Positions 17,216 to 26,265 of a stretch of DNA of 64,000 nt are shown one piece after another. The stretch comes from an uncultured bacterium (GTDB lineage Bacteria > Verrucomicrobiota > Kiritimatiellia > PWTM01). The notes below the pieces were generated by a model. The model saw only the letters and a list, made by a program, of their open reading frames with translations, made no database searches and had not been told where the DNA came from. Made by a program: the position numbers and the translations under genes. Position 1 is the first letter of the stretch. Each line of letters begins with the position of its first letter. The stretch is taken from NCBI GenBank assembly GCA_938010045.1, contig CALLFZ010000001.1:100995-164994 (forward strand), read 5' to 3'.

Positions 17216-18276
17216 ACGGGATGTTGGAAATGGAACTGCATATCGGATCAAAGTCGTTCGGCTCCGGCCGCCCGGTTTTGATCATTGCCGAGCTGTCAGC
17301 GAATCACGGTGGCCAGTTTGACCGGGCTGCCGAACTCGTTCGCGCCGCGGTGGCCGCCGGCGCCGATCTCATCAAAATCCAGACGTACACCGCTGATACG
17401 ATGACGATTGATTGCGATCGAGATCCGTTTCGGATCGGGAAAGGTACGATCTGGGAAGGGCGAAAACTCTACGACCTTTACAATGAAGCGTTCACGCCCT
17501 GGGATTGGCAACCCCGGCTGCGAGAACTCGCCTTGCAGCTGGGGAGCGATTTGTTTTCGACACCGTTCGATCTCACATCCGTGGCCTTCCTCGAAAACAT
17601 GGGAGTGCCCGCCTACAAGGTGGCATCCTTCGAGGTCCCCGACTTGAATTTATTGCGCGCCATCGGAGCTACCCGGAAGCCGGTCATCATGTCGACGGGC
17701 ATGGCGACCCTCGCCGAGATCGATGAAGCGGTGCGCACCCTGCGCGAGAGCGGATGCCCCCATATCGCATTATTGAAGTGCACGAGTGCGTATCCAGCCC
17801 CGCCCGAAGAGATGAATCTGCGCACGATTCCGCACCTGGCAGAGGCGTTTGGCGTCCCCGTTGGGCTGTCGGATCACACGTTGGGTATTGCGGTGCCCGT
17901 CGCGGCGGTTGCGCTGGGGGCGTGTATCATCGAAAAACATTTCACGCTACGTCGCTCCGACGGTGGGCCGGACGCCGCGTTCTCCCTGGAACCGGACGAG
18001 TTCAAGGCGATGGTGGAGGCGGTACGGACTGCGGAGAAAGCGCTGGGTCGAGTCAAGTACGAGGTGACGGAGCAGGAGGCCGCCAGCCGCGTCTTCCGCC
18101 GATCGCTCTTCGTGGTCGAAGATGTGAAGGCCGGGGAGCGATTCACGGAGAACAACGTTCGGTCCATCCGCCCCGGCCACGGCTTGCCGCCCAAGTACCT
18201 CGATGTGGTCCTCGGCGCTCGCGCTAGCCGAGATATTGCGCGGGGAACGCCGCTGGATTGGAACATGCTAAAGTGA
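17212..18276 (+). CDS. pseI: Pseudaminic acid synthase, PseI (NeuB family)
   Basis: This 354-residue protein condenses the trideoxy-altrose derivative with phosphoenolpyruvate. The NeuB TIM barrel runs from IIAELSANHGGQFDRAAEL through IKIQTYTADTMTID, with the PseI-type DPFRIGKGTIWEGR. Later come STGMATLAEIDEAV, LLKCTSAYPAPPEEMNL and IIEKHFTL. The last 60 residues are the SAF antifreeze-like domain (RRSLFVVEDVKAGERFTENN) seen in the family. TTG at 17212 overlaps the PIG-L stop; ATG at 17221 or 17230 are alternatives. This gene fixes the operon as pseudaminic-type rather than sialic. Confidence 0.93.
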   Translation: MNGMLEMELHIGSKSFGSGRPVLIIAELSANHGGQFDRAAELVRAAVAAGADLIKIQTYTADTMTIDCDRDPFRIGKGTIWEGRKLYDLYNEAFTPWDWQPRLRELALQLGSDLFSTPFDLTSVAFLENMGVPAYKVASFEVPDLNLLRAIGATRKPVIMSTGMATLAEIDEAVRTLRESGCPHIALLKCTSAYPAPPEEMNLRTIPHLAEAFGVPVGLSDHTLGIAVPVAAVALGACIIEKHFTLRRSDGGPDAAFSLEPDEFKAMVEAVRTAEKALGRVKYEVTEQEAASRVFRRSLFVVEDVKAGERFTENNVRSIRPGHGLPPKYLDVVLGARASRDIARGTPLDWNMLK

Positions 18277-18307
18277 GGTGCATCCACACCGCACAGGATA
18301 ATTTTTC

Positions 18308-20125
18308 ATGCAGCTAGAGATGTCAGATTTCAGCAAGGTCGTCTCTGCTCCGCACGGTTTTCTACTCTGCATTGAGCGCAACCAAACAGGCTGGATTGTG
18401 GCCCAGGAACGGCAAGACGATTATTCGGCGGCCCGAGTTGGACGGGACGATATTACCGTTTGGGTTCAAGGGGGACCGCTGCCCCGGGAAACCGCACAGC
18501 ACCTGCTTTCCCGGTACACCACCGAGCCTGAGTCGTTCATACCACCGCGCGACATGGATGGTTCGTTCGTCCTGATGGACAAAACCCGCCGTCGGTTGTG
18601 GTGCGGCAGGGATCGTTCTCAAGCCTACCATCTATACATATTCGAGAAAGGTCATCTTCTCTATGTCACCACCGACCTCGCGGTCTTGTGCGGCGCCATA
18701 TGCAACGAGCTGGATGCGCTCGCTGTCGATCTTTTTCTCAACCAGGGGATCGTTCTGGCGCCGTTTCCATTGCTGAAAGGAGTGCAGGCATTATTACCGG
18801 GGCACTATCGCGTCTATGAGGGCCAGCACGCCGGCAAAGCTTTCGAGTTTTGGCGCGTTCACAAAGTGGATGTGCCGGAACGCTATGATGACGCCGTCGC
18901 GATGTACGGCGAGTTGCTTCTGGATTCCATTCGGCGGCATGTGCGTGAGGATTGCGCTGCCGTATACCTCTCCGGCGGGAGCGACAGTGCGGCCGTCGTG
19001 GGCGCTCTGCACAAATTGGGCGTGCGCGAGGTGTGCGCAGCCCACATGCACATCGAAGGAAATTTTCCCTTCGAGCAGCAGGACGTCGAAGCGTTGCAAC
19101 GAGCCTATGGTTTTCGTCTTCTCTATACGATTCCTCCGTGCCAGGAGGCCCGATGGTTCGACGAAGTTCGAAAACGGCTCACGTGTGGATCACTGAATTC
19201 GATTTACCTTACATTCCCAGTCTATTTGCAGATGGGGGGGGAGTTGGGTGTTCAGGTCCCGAAGGGGACGTCGGTATTCAACGGAGAGATGTGCCTCCTC
19301 GACCAAGGCTTTAATGAAAGCAGCGATTCTACTCGGAAGGTGCGGCGATGGCTGTACATGAAAGGCGGGCGTCGTCTGGCCCACATGTTTCCAGTTTGGC
19401 CGGCATCGGGAGCCGTCAACTGGCGCACCGTCTGCCGACCGTTTCTCGATCGCGGGAAATGGCGCGACCGTTTCGATGTTCTACGAACCGCGGTTCAAAC
19501 GTTTATTCATGCGATCGGCCGGCCCGCGGACTACTACGCCGGATTGAAACTGGGCTTTCGAGGTTTTCCGGGCATGTGGCTGGGGCTCTCGCTTTTGCCC
19601 CCCGACTATTTGGATGGTCTTCGTGAGCGTCTGATCAGCTCCTTCTTCACGCCGTACCTTGATGATCTGAAAAGTGGTAACTGGCGCCCAACGATTGCGA
19701 CGATGAATACCTGCTGGTACTCAGAAAGCAGCAATTTCACCATGCCGACAGAAGCCGCCAGCTACGGGAAGCTGCGAATGTGCTTCCCGTTCAGCTCGGC
19801 TGGATTGATGGATTTCGCGGCTTCATTGCCCCTGGAATGGACCATCGATAAAAAAATCCAGAAAGACATGTGTCGTCGCGTGCTGAACATGCCCGAAGCG
19901 GTGGCCTATCGCATGAAGAACCATAAGCAGTCATTTTCGTACTTTAATGCCGTATACGGCGCTCTCCGGCGTTCCATGGTGAATACCGTTTTGACGACGG
20001 ACTACGGGCCATTAACGGATGGGGTCAAGGCCTTGCACTCCGCCGGAAAATTAAAAGATACCACGCTGTTCTCTTTATACGGTCTTGCTCTGCAAATCGA
20101 CGCGCGCAAACTTAAAGTGTGCTGA
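18308..20125 (+). CDS. Asparagine-synthase-like protein without glutaminase cysteine
   Basis: The protein has 605 residues. The first 200 resemble the N-terminal Ntn domain of class B asparagine synthetase (DMDGSFVLMDKTRRRLWCGR), but the family's Cys at position 2 is absent, so glutamine hydrolysis is not expected. SGGSDSAAVVGAL near residue 220 is the ATP-pyrophosphatase loop of the synthetase domain. The remainder diverges from AsnB; the usual acidic GDGADE-type loop is not recognisable, with NGEMCLLDQ in its place. Being the last gene of the operon (31 bases after pseI, AGGA site upstream), it may amidate or amidinate a carboxylate or acyl group on the sugar, as PseA does by a different fold (inference). 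Confidence 0.8.
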   Translation: MQLEMSDFSKVVSAPHGFLLCIERNQTGWIVAQERQDDYSAARVGRDDITVWVQGGPLPRETAQHLLSRYTTEPESFIPPRDMDGSFVLMDKTRRRLWCGRDRSQAYHLYIFEKGHLLYVTTDLAVLCGAICNELDALAVDLFLNQGIVLAPFPLLKGVQALLPGHYRVYEGQHAGKAFEFWRVHKVDVPERYDDAVAMYGELLLDSIRRHVREDCAAVYLSGGSDSAAVVGALHKLGVREVCAAHMHIEGNFPFEQQDVEALQRAYGFRLLYTIPPCQEARWFDEVRKRLTCGSLNSIYLTFPVYLQMGGELGVQVPKGTSVFNGEMCLLDQGFNESSDSTRKVRRWLYMKGGRRLAHMFPVWPASGAVNWRTVCRPFLDRGKWRDRFDVLRTAVQTFIHAIGRPADYYAGLKLGFRGFPGMWLGLSLLPPDYLDGLRERLISSFFTPYLDDLKSGNWRPTIATMNTCWYSESSNFTMPTEAASYGKLRMCFPFSSAGLMDFAASLPLEWTIDKKIQKDMCRRVLNMPEAVAYRMKNHKQSFSYFNAVYGALRRSMVNTVLTTDYGPLTDGVKALHSAGKLKDTTLFSLYGLALQIDARKLKVC

Positions 20126-21060
20126 TCTGGGATCGAGGTGTCCACCAACGCACCGTTCGAACGAGTAGGGGGGAAGCGAATGCTACAGTTCAAGCAATTG
20201 CTCTTTCTCGTCGGCGAGAACGATGATGGAGACCATGCGATGTGTGGATGCGGCGAGAATCGGTTACGACGCCGCCGGCATCACCGTGGTGGACCCGCCG
20301 CAACCTGCGATTGTGACCAAGGGTTTCCTCAAGGTGTGAATGTTGAACCGCGGGAACGGTCATTCCCGTCTCGTTGTGGGGCCAGTGAGAGCGACGCATC
20401 CACGCCCAGGAGCGGCAGTGGTCTCGCGAGCCAATCCGCGGCACCCAACGTATGTACAGGAGGGCCGGCCAGGGGGGTATCGCAGTCGCCGATACTCAAT
20501 GCGGCAAGGTGAATGTACAGGATCGCGGCTGGAATGTTCGCCGTTCACAGCCGAAGGCGAGAATCCGATCTCATCAACGGCCATCATGTCCATCTGGCGC
20601 AGCGGCTGGCTTGCCTGCACGTGGGATCCTGGTGCTCTGAGCAATGACCACTGTGGCGTTCGCGACGTTCGAAACCACAGCGTCGCGGCGAAATCCTGGC
20701 GAGACACAACGTGTCGTGTCAGCTGGACGCTTCATAGATGATCATCGCTGATGGAAAATGGTCCGCGGATCGCCTCCCATCTATCCGACGATCGTCGGGG
20801 GGCATCCGTTGCCGGTGGATGGGGTACGATGTCCGCGAACATAGGCAACTCGCCTCCGTTCGTCGCTGATCATGCGGCTCGAATGCGAGAACTCTTTGTG
20901 GCGTGGGCAACATCGCAGGGGCGGCTCCTGCGGGGCGTAGGGTACGCAATGTAAATGTAAATGATCGTGGTCGTTTGAATGATTCCAATGCTCATGATCA
21001 AAGCCACGACGCGCGGTTGGATGCCTACGTAGAGAACAGACGTGCTTCCGAGGGTGGGTT
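20126..21060. other. 935-base stretch without a convincing gene (decayed spacer)
   Basis: All three forward frames are broken often, and the open ones have compositions unlike neighbouring genes. A short frame from the ATG at 20238, in the 20222-20340 stretch, ends VVDPPQPAIVTKGFLKV and looks coding-like, but I cannot assign it. No insertion-sequence ends, tRNA or strong promoter were recognised. It separates the nonulosonate operon from the flippase gene and may be the relic of a lost polysaccharide gene. Confidence 0.45.
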
Positions 21061-22521
21061 GTGTTTTCGAAAATCTTTCGCATCGCGGCTTGGAGCTACA
21101 TCACACAGGCGGCGTCGATGATCTTGCTGGTGCTCCAAGTCAAGGCCCTGACAAGATGGTTGTCGGTTGCGGATTTTGGAGCGTGGAGCCAAATCAATGT
21201 GTTTATCTTTTTCGTAAATTTGTTGGTGAGTTTCAATTTGGGTCATGGATTCATTCGCTTTGCAAGTTCCTATGCGACGTGCGATAAGGAGACGTGCTTC
21301 GGCTCGGTGTTGATATTTCAATTCGTCGCGCATCTCATCGCGTTGGCCGCGATCCTGCCATTGCGAGATGTCCTCATGAATTTTCTGTCCGGCGCGGTTT
21401 CGGATTCGGTGTTCTGGGCGATCGCCTCGCTTCTATTAATAACTGTCGTTTACAATAATATACAGAATTATCTCCTCGTGTCCGGTCGTGAACTGCAGGT
21501 GGTGCGACAAAATTTGTTGCGGCTCCTTGTTGATGTCGCTTGTATTTGTGCGGGCGCATACCTGGCGGGCCGCCTCTGGGGCGCGTTGTGGGGTGGTGTG
21601 GCGAGCGCGGCGTTCTGCGTCATATTGTTTTCTTGGCTCAATCGAATCGATTATCGAAAGCTCACGTATTCGAGCGCGATGATTCGGCAATTATTGAAGT
21701 TTAGTCTTCCGCTCATGTCAGTTACGATTGCGTATTGGGTCATCAGCTCAAGCAATAAATATATCATTAATGCCTATTTGGGACTTGAAGCCGTGGGGCG
21801 CTTCTCCGTGGCGAATCGTTTGCCCATGATGTTGGTCACGATTTTCACCGTCTTGTCCACCATATTTCTTTCCAATGTGTCCCGTCTTTACGATGCGCAG
21901 AACTTCGATCGTGTCAGTCATTGGTTTTCTTTTGTCATCCGGTGGTATTGGCATCTCGCGGTGGCGGGCGCGGCGGGGCTAATCGGCGGAAGTCGAGCGT
22001 TGACGCTTATCGTTTCGACCAAGGAATACCTATTTGACGGGTTGCCCTTCGTGTATCTGACAATCGCGCTGGGCAGTCTGTGTTTCGGATCATTTCAGAT
22101 CATCAGTCGCCTGTACGAGCTGGAAAAAGCGGTCTATCGCAGCAGTTGTACCTGGATTCTTTCAATGCTGTTGAACATTGGGTTTAACCTCCTTTTGATT
22201 CCCCGCTATGGTTTGGTGGGGGGAGCTGTGGCGACCTGTGTTTCATTGTTGAGCGCGTTCCTCGTCGGTATTTATTTTCGACCGCGTCGTATTGCTCTGA
22301 GCGTTCCCTGGTTAAAGCTTTTCGTTTATACGGCGGTTACTCTTTTTCTTGCTTGGTTGTACGCGACAGCTGTGGAGAATCGCTATCTGCCCAAGATCGG
22401 GTGGTCTATCCTGATGTCGGCGGCGGTATCGGTGGCGGCGTTGGCTCTGGGCTTTCTGATCCGGCTGGTCACTTGGACGGAGATCATGGAATTGGTTCGG
22501 GAACGGAAGCCCAGTGGCTAA
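21061..22521 (+). CDS. Wzx-type polysaccharide flippase (MATE/MOP superfamily)
   Basis: This 486-residue polytopic protein has about 12-14 hydrophobic segments. The start IFRIAAWSYITQAASMILLV and ADFGAWSQINVFIFFVNLL are characteristic of the oligosaccharide flippase family, as is ISSSNKYIINAYLGLEAVGR in the middle. It would flip undecaprenyl-linked repeat units to the outer face of the membrane. The GTG start follows GAGGGTGG. It lies in the assembly part of the locus, and a Wzy candidate follows 3.7 kb downstream. Codon use is more AT-rich than in the flanking housekeeping genes, as is usual for wzx. Confidence 0.9.
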   Translation: MFSKIFRIAAWSYITQAASMILLVLQVKALTRWLSVADFGAWSQINVFIFFVNLLVSFNLGHGFIRFASSYATCDKETCFGSVLIFQFVAHLIALAAILPLRDVLMNFLSGAVSDSVFWAIASLLLITVVYNNIQNYLLVSGRELQVVRQNLLRLLVDVACICAGAYLAGRLWGALWGGVASAAFCVILFSWLNRIDYRKLTYSSAMIRQLLKFSLPLMSVTIAYWVISSSNKYIINAYLGLEAVGRFSVANRLPMMLVTIFTVLSTIFLSNVSRLYDAQNFDRVSHWFSFVIRWYWHLAVAGAAGLIGGSRALTLIVSTKEYLFDGLPFVYLTIALGSLCFGSFQIISRLYELEKAVYRSSCTWILSMLLNIGFNLLLIPRYGLVGGAVATCVSLLSAFLVGIYFRPRRIALSVPWLKLFVYTAVTLFLAWLYATAVENRYLPKIGWSILMSAAVSVAALALGFLIRLVTWTEIMELVRERKPSG

Positions 22522-22643
22522 CGAGTTGCGATGCGTGAGGGTCGTCCTGCGTTCGGCTCCTCCGTCGTGTCTAAGAGATTGAGGCGAACCAACATCACGA
22601 AACCGAAGAAATCGGTTGATCATCACGCGACGTCGCCTTCGCG

Positions 22644-23353
22644 TTGCGCGGGTCCCTTGAGCCGTTCTTCCGTTCTGGGTCCCTTCGGTGGACGCCGGTG
22701 CGTGACTGGATCGCCATGGGCGCTCGTAAGGTCCAAATCGAAGATCTATGGACCCAGCTCAGTCTCGCGGACCCGACGCTCATTGCACGAAAGCTGGGCG
22801 CCGCACCTTTGGGGAGTACACGCTCGCGCGCTGGAGTGCCACCTTGCGGCTGATCACGCCGCCAACCTCGGGCGTCAGTTTGTGTCCGACGGCCAGCGCC
22901 GCGTACGGACGAACGGGAAGCGCTCAAAGTCTGCGAACACATCTGTGGGCGTCGGTTGGAATCACGGCAGCCCTGGTGATACCGGCTTGCGTGCTGAGGT
23001 GGGCGGCCATCGCTTCCGCAACACGGCGTCGTTTCCACACGTATGTGCCGGGCATCGAGACGGCCCGTGTCGCCTTCATCGGCGGTCTGGCCTGGAGTCA
23101 TCAGGCGACCACGCTGATTCTCGATGTTGTGCGCAGACATGGCCCCTTGCGGATGGCGATCGCGGTCACGCTCAGATTCATGTGGGGTTGGGGAATATGG
23201 ATGATTCGTCGTGGAGTGGGCATCGAGGAGGTCGCCCGGCTGCGCGCGGTGTGCATGTTTTTGCTCGGCAGGTATACCTTTTCACTCAGCCGTTCGATTA
23301 CACGATCTCGCGCCTGTAACCTTTTACAACGACAGTTCGCTGAATTGTTGTGA
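22644..23353 (+). pseudogene. Probable decayed, frameshifted gene of unknown family
   Basis: Two frames carry coding-like sequence in succession. The first (from about 22644) holds VRDWIAMGARKVQIEDLW and stops at 22853. The second, in the frame +2 relative to it, continues with ARWSATLRLITPP and a hydrophobic stretch (ASVGITAALVIPACVLRWAA) to 23353. Joining them would need a frameshift near 22810. The hydrophobic C-terminal part is reminiscent of the tail of some family-2 glycosyltransferases, but similarity is too weak to name it. The remaining bases 22522-22643 and 23354-23371 hold nothing I can support. Confidence 0.35.
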
Positions 23354-23371
23354 CATAGCCTGCTATTAATT

Positions 23372-24814
23372 GTGAGTTCTCCTTCCCAAATCTTGTTTTA
23401 TTCTCGCCCGCATGACATGCGGTTGCATGTTGCTCTGGCGCGCCGCATGTCGGCGAATTATCCTGGGGTACCGATTTTGTTTGTGTCGTTTTTCTGGCGG
23501 ACAATCCGCTATCTCCGCGAGCTCGGACTTGACGCCGTGTATCTTCCGGAGCTGCTGAATCGCGCGCGGCCGGACGAGTGCTCCGATGCGTTGCTGCAAG
23601 CGGTTGAAGCGGAGGCGTTCGTGGGATCCGGCGGGGCGAATCTTCAGCTTATGCTCCAGGCAGAACGGTTTTTGCCAAAGGACGCCCAAGCGGCCAATCG
23701 GTTTCTACGAACCCACGTGCTGGTTCTGAACAGTCTCGTCCGCCCGGGGACGTGGTCGGTTGGCTCAATGTATGACCACTTCGTGTATTGGCTTGCCGGC
23801 AGTCTGGCCAATGCGAGGGGCGGCCGACATTTTGCGATGGTCGGTGCCGCCGTTCCACCCGGCAGCACCATGATGTTGCGCACGCCGTGGGAGTTGTGGT
23901 ACGCTCCCATCTCGGAAACCGAGGCGGCCCGTTTGTTGGAGGTGTCACGGGAATCATTGACGCGGCCACTGGATGAACGGATCTGCTACATGCGTCCGAT
24001 GCCCCCGCGTCCGCCCCGTCCCCGGGGCTATTACCGCGATTTTATGTCCGATCTCCTCATGGACCGCCGCGCCCACTCGTATTTTGCCGTGCCCCCTTGG
24101 TTGCCCATCCGCGGGAAGTTGGAAAAAGTCTGGCCGCGGGCGTTCACTTGGGCGGAGCCCACCTATGATGTGGCCGATGATGCCACGCTGGCGACGATCC
24201 GCGGTCCCTATGTGTATTTTCCCTTACATATGGAGCCCGAGGCAACGCTGCTGATGTATAGCCCTTGGTGCCGCGATCAAATCGAAGCTGCGCGTCTCGT
24301 CAGCCAGGCGCTACCCGCGGGATGGAAACTCCTCGTGAAGGAAAATCCCAAAATGCAGCGACGGCGACCTTTGGCGTACTACCGAACGTTGACGTCTTTG
24401 CCGAATGTGATGCTTGTGCATCCCCACGTTTCCACGATCCGGCTGGCACAAAACGCTCAAGCGACCATTGCGATCGCAGGCAATGCGGCGTTGGAGGCGG
24501 TACTCCTGGGACGCCCCGGCATCTGCCTGGGCCGCCCACCGTTTCGCCGGCTGCTGACCGCGGCCGACTTTGCCGAAAGCCTCAAGTTGGCGGAGATGTT
24601 CCGGTGGTTGTCGACGTGCGAGTTTCCGAGCCCTAAGCTTTCGCTGTCGTCCTGGCATCTCTACGTTTCGGGATGCGTTTTGCAGCCGTTGCCGTACGTC
24701 AGCTTCGGAACCGACATTGGTTTCACGGATGAGGCGTCGCTTGTGGAGGCGATATGTGCGTTCATAAGAGTAGCGACCGTGCCAGAAGGGGTCAACCCTA
24801 AGGATTCGTCATGA
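23372..24814 (+). CDS. Capsule polysaccharide biosynthesis-type protein (KpsC/KpsS-like GT-B)
   Basis: This 480-residue soluble protein starts at a GTG. ILFYSRPHDMRLHVALARRM begins a GT-B-like N-terminal domain. The C-terminal half has YVYFPLHMEPEATLLMYSP, LLVKENPKMQRRRPLAYYR, then IAIAGNAALEAVLLGRPGIC. This last order (surface-sugar donor strand, Lys-Glu-Asn-Pro, then Gly-x-x-Ala-Leu-Glu-Ala) is the hallmark of capsule polysaccharide synthesis/export proteins and related Kdo-type transferases. It may transfer a Kdo- or nonulosonate-like sugar from its CMP form, which fits the upstream operon (inference). The next gene overlaps it by four bases. Confidence 0.78.
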   Translation: MSSPSQILFYSRPHDMRLHVALARRMSANYPGVPILFVSFFWRTIRYLRELGLDAVYLPELLNRARPDECSDALLQAVEAEAFVGSGGANLQLMLQAERFLPKDAQAANRFLRTHVLVLNSLVRPGTWSVGSMYDHFVYWLAGSLANARGGRHFAMVGAAVPPGSTMMLRTPWELWYAPISETEAARLLEVSRESLTRPLDERICYMRPMPPRPPRPRGYYRDFMSDLLMDRRAHSYFAVPPWLPIRGKLEKVWPRAFTWAEPTYDVADDATLATIRGPYVYFPLHMEPEATLLMYSPWCRDQIEAARLVSQALPAGWKLLVKENPKMQRRRPLAYYRTLTSLPNVMLVHPHVSTIRLAQNAQATIAIAGNAALEAVLLGRPGICLGRPPFRRLLTAADFAESLKLAEMFRWLSTCEFPSPKLSLSSWHLYVSGCVLQPLPYVSFGTDIGFTDEASLVEAICAFIRVATVPEGVNPKDSS

Positions 24815-25545
24815 ACTGGATCAAACGAGTTGTGCGCAACGGGCTACGACGGGCATTCAACAGGGTTCTCGTACCCTGCATCCCCAGCCATTATTTCCCA
24901 GCACGGTTAGTCCGTTGTCTGGAATATCACCGCATTGACTGCGTTCTGGATGTTGGCGCGAGCACAGGGCAGTATGCGGCGACGCTCTTGGCGGAAGGCT
25001 ATCGGGGACGCATTATTTCATTTGAGCCGACCACATCAGCGTATCAGGAACTTGCGCGTAGGGCGGAGCATCACCCCCGATGGCAGTTGGCGCCGCGGTG
25101 CGCGTTGGGCGCCGAAATCGGCGAGCTGGAGTTGCATGTCGCGCGCAATCAGGTCAGCACGTCCGCACTGGAGATGACCGAGACACACGTGAGCGCCGCT
25201 CCAGACTCCGCACCGTACGCCGTGGAACGGGTTGACCTGAGGAGGCTGGACCAGATAGCTCCGCCATTGGTCCAAACTGCGGAGCGCCTCTTTCTTAAAA
25301 TCGACGTTCAAGGATACGAACCAGAAGTACTCAACGGCGCCGAACACATACTGCCACAAATTCGGGGCTTGCAGGTGGAGCTGTCGCTGGTCGAGTTATA
25401 TCGTGGACAGACGCTCTTTCCGGAAATGTTGCGGCGCATTCTGTCCCTTGGATTCGATTTCTGGGGGGTGGATACCGTGTTCGTGGACGAACAGTCGGGG
25501 CGGACTCTCCAAGTGGACGGGCTGTTCTTCCGGCGCGACGAGTAG
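24811..25545 (+). CDS. FkbM-family methyltransferase
   Basis: This 244-residue protein has VLDVGASTGQYAATLLAEGY (SAM motif I, residues 46-65), IISFEPTTSAYQEL, and FLKIDVQGYEPEVLNGAEHI (the FkbM signature, near residue 165). FkbM enzymes O-methylate sugars and macrolides, and are common in polysaccharide clusters. It starts in an ATGA overlap with the capsule-type gene, which suggests tight coexpression. The acceptor is unknown. Confidence 0.9.
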   Translation: MNWIKRVVRNGLRRAFNRVLVPCIPSHYFPARLVRCLEYHRIDCVLDVGASTGQYAATLLAEGYRGRIISFEPTTSAYQELARRAEHHPRWQLAPRCALGAEIGELELHVARNQVSTSALEMTETHVSAAPDSAPYAVERVDLRRLDQIAPPLVQTAERLFLKIDVQGYEPEVLNGAEHILPQIRGLQVELSLVELYRGQTLFPEMLRRILSLGFDFWGVDTVFVDEQSGRTLQVDGLFFRRDE

Positions 25546-26265
25546 CGGTGGGTGTGGAACGGCGACCACATTCGAAGCTTGACATCCGGTTCTATGCGTC
25601 GTTATACGTAGGCAAGCCGTTGCTCACTATGTACCGCGAAGGCCGCCTGTGGCTGGATGCCAGCGTCCCGGAGGGGTTGGGTGGGGAGGACCTGGCCCTG
25701 AGACCCTGGCTGGACGGGACCGGCCGGGCAGACTCGATGGGGAGGGTGCGGCGCGGTCGAGACTGGCTGCGGCTGAGGGGGGCCGCGCGTCTCGCGCAAG
25801 CAGCTACCGCGGCTCCCGAGGGTCGGTGGGCTTTGGCCGAGGCTTCCGCTCGGGATCGTGAGCGGCCCGATGTTCGGAATGATTGGTGTAGGATCTGCTT
25901 CGAGACCCGTGCATGATGAGTCACCAAACAGGTCGGGTGTGCGGAGATCATGTATGGGCCGATGCGGAGTCGCTTCCCATATCTGAAGATCGCTCTCGAC
26001 TGGTGGTCCCGGACGGAGCACGTGGGTCGCCACTGGGGCTGGACTGGCGCGCCGTTGGCCGCGGGGCTGTCATCAGACGGGACGCTGTGCGCCGCATCCT
26101 GCTAAGGGTAAAAGTGGTAAGGAAACAGGATGACCCGACCCTTATCCGCTTAAGGCATGTGGTTCGGATGGAACAACGGAATGCATCGCTACGGCCGGAA
26201 GAAGCGGGTAGATATCAATAGGACGACAGTGTAACAATGCAGCCGCCAAGAAACGAGAGAGCATC
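25546..26265. other. 720-base spacer with only unconvincing frames; candidate promoter
   Basis: One frame (25548-25916) is open with FYASLYVGKPLLTMYREGRL near its start, then turns into a low-information Arg/Ala run, so I do not call it a gene. TTGACA at 25579-25584 with TATACG at 25603-25608 (18-base spacing) is a plausible plus-strand promoter, but it lies 650 bases before the next gene. No repeats or insertion-sequence ends were recognised. It resembles the other decayed spacers in this locus. Confidence 0.4.

Noticed and set aside
20126..21060. Insertion-sequence remnant in the spacer
   Set aside because: No terminal inverted repeats, target duplication or transposase motif could be found.
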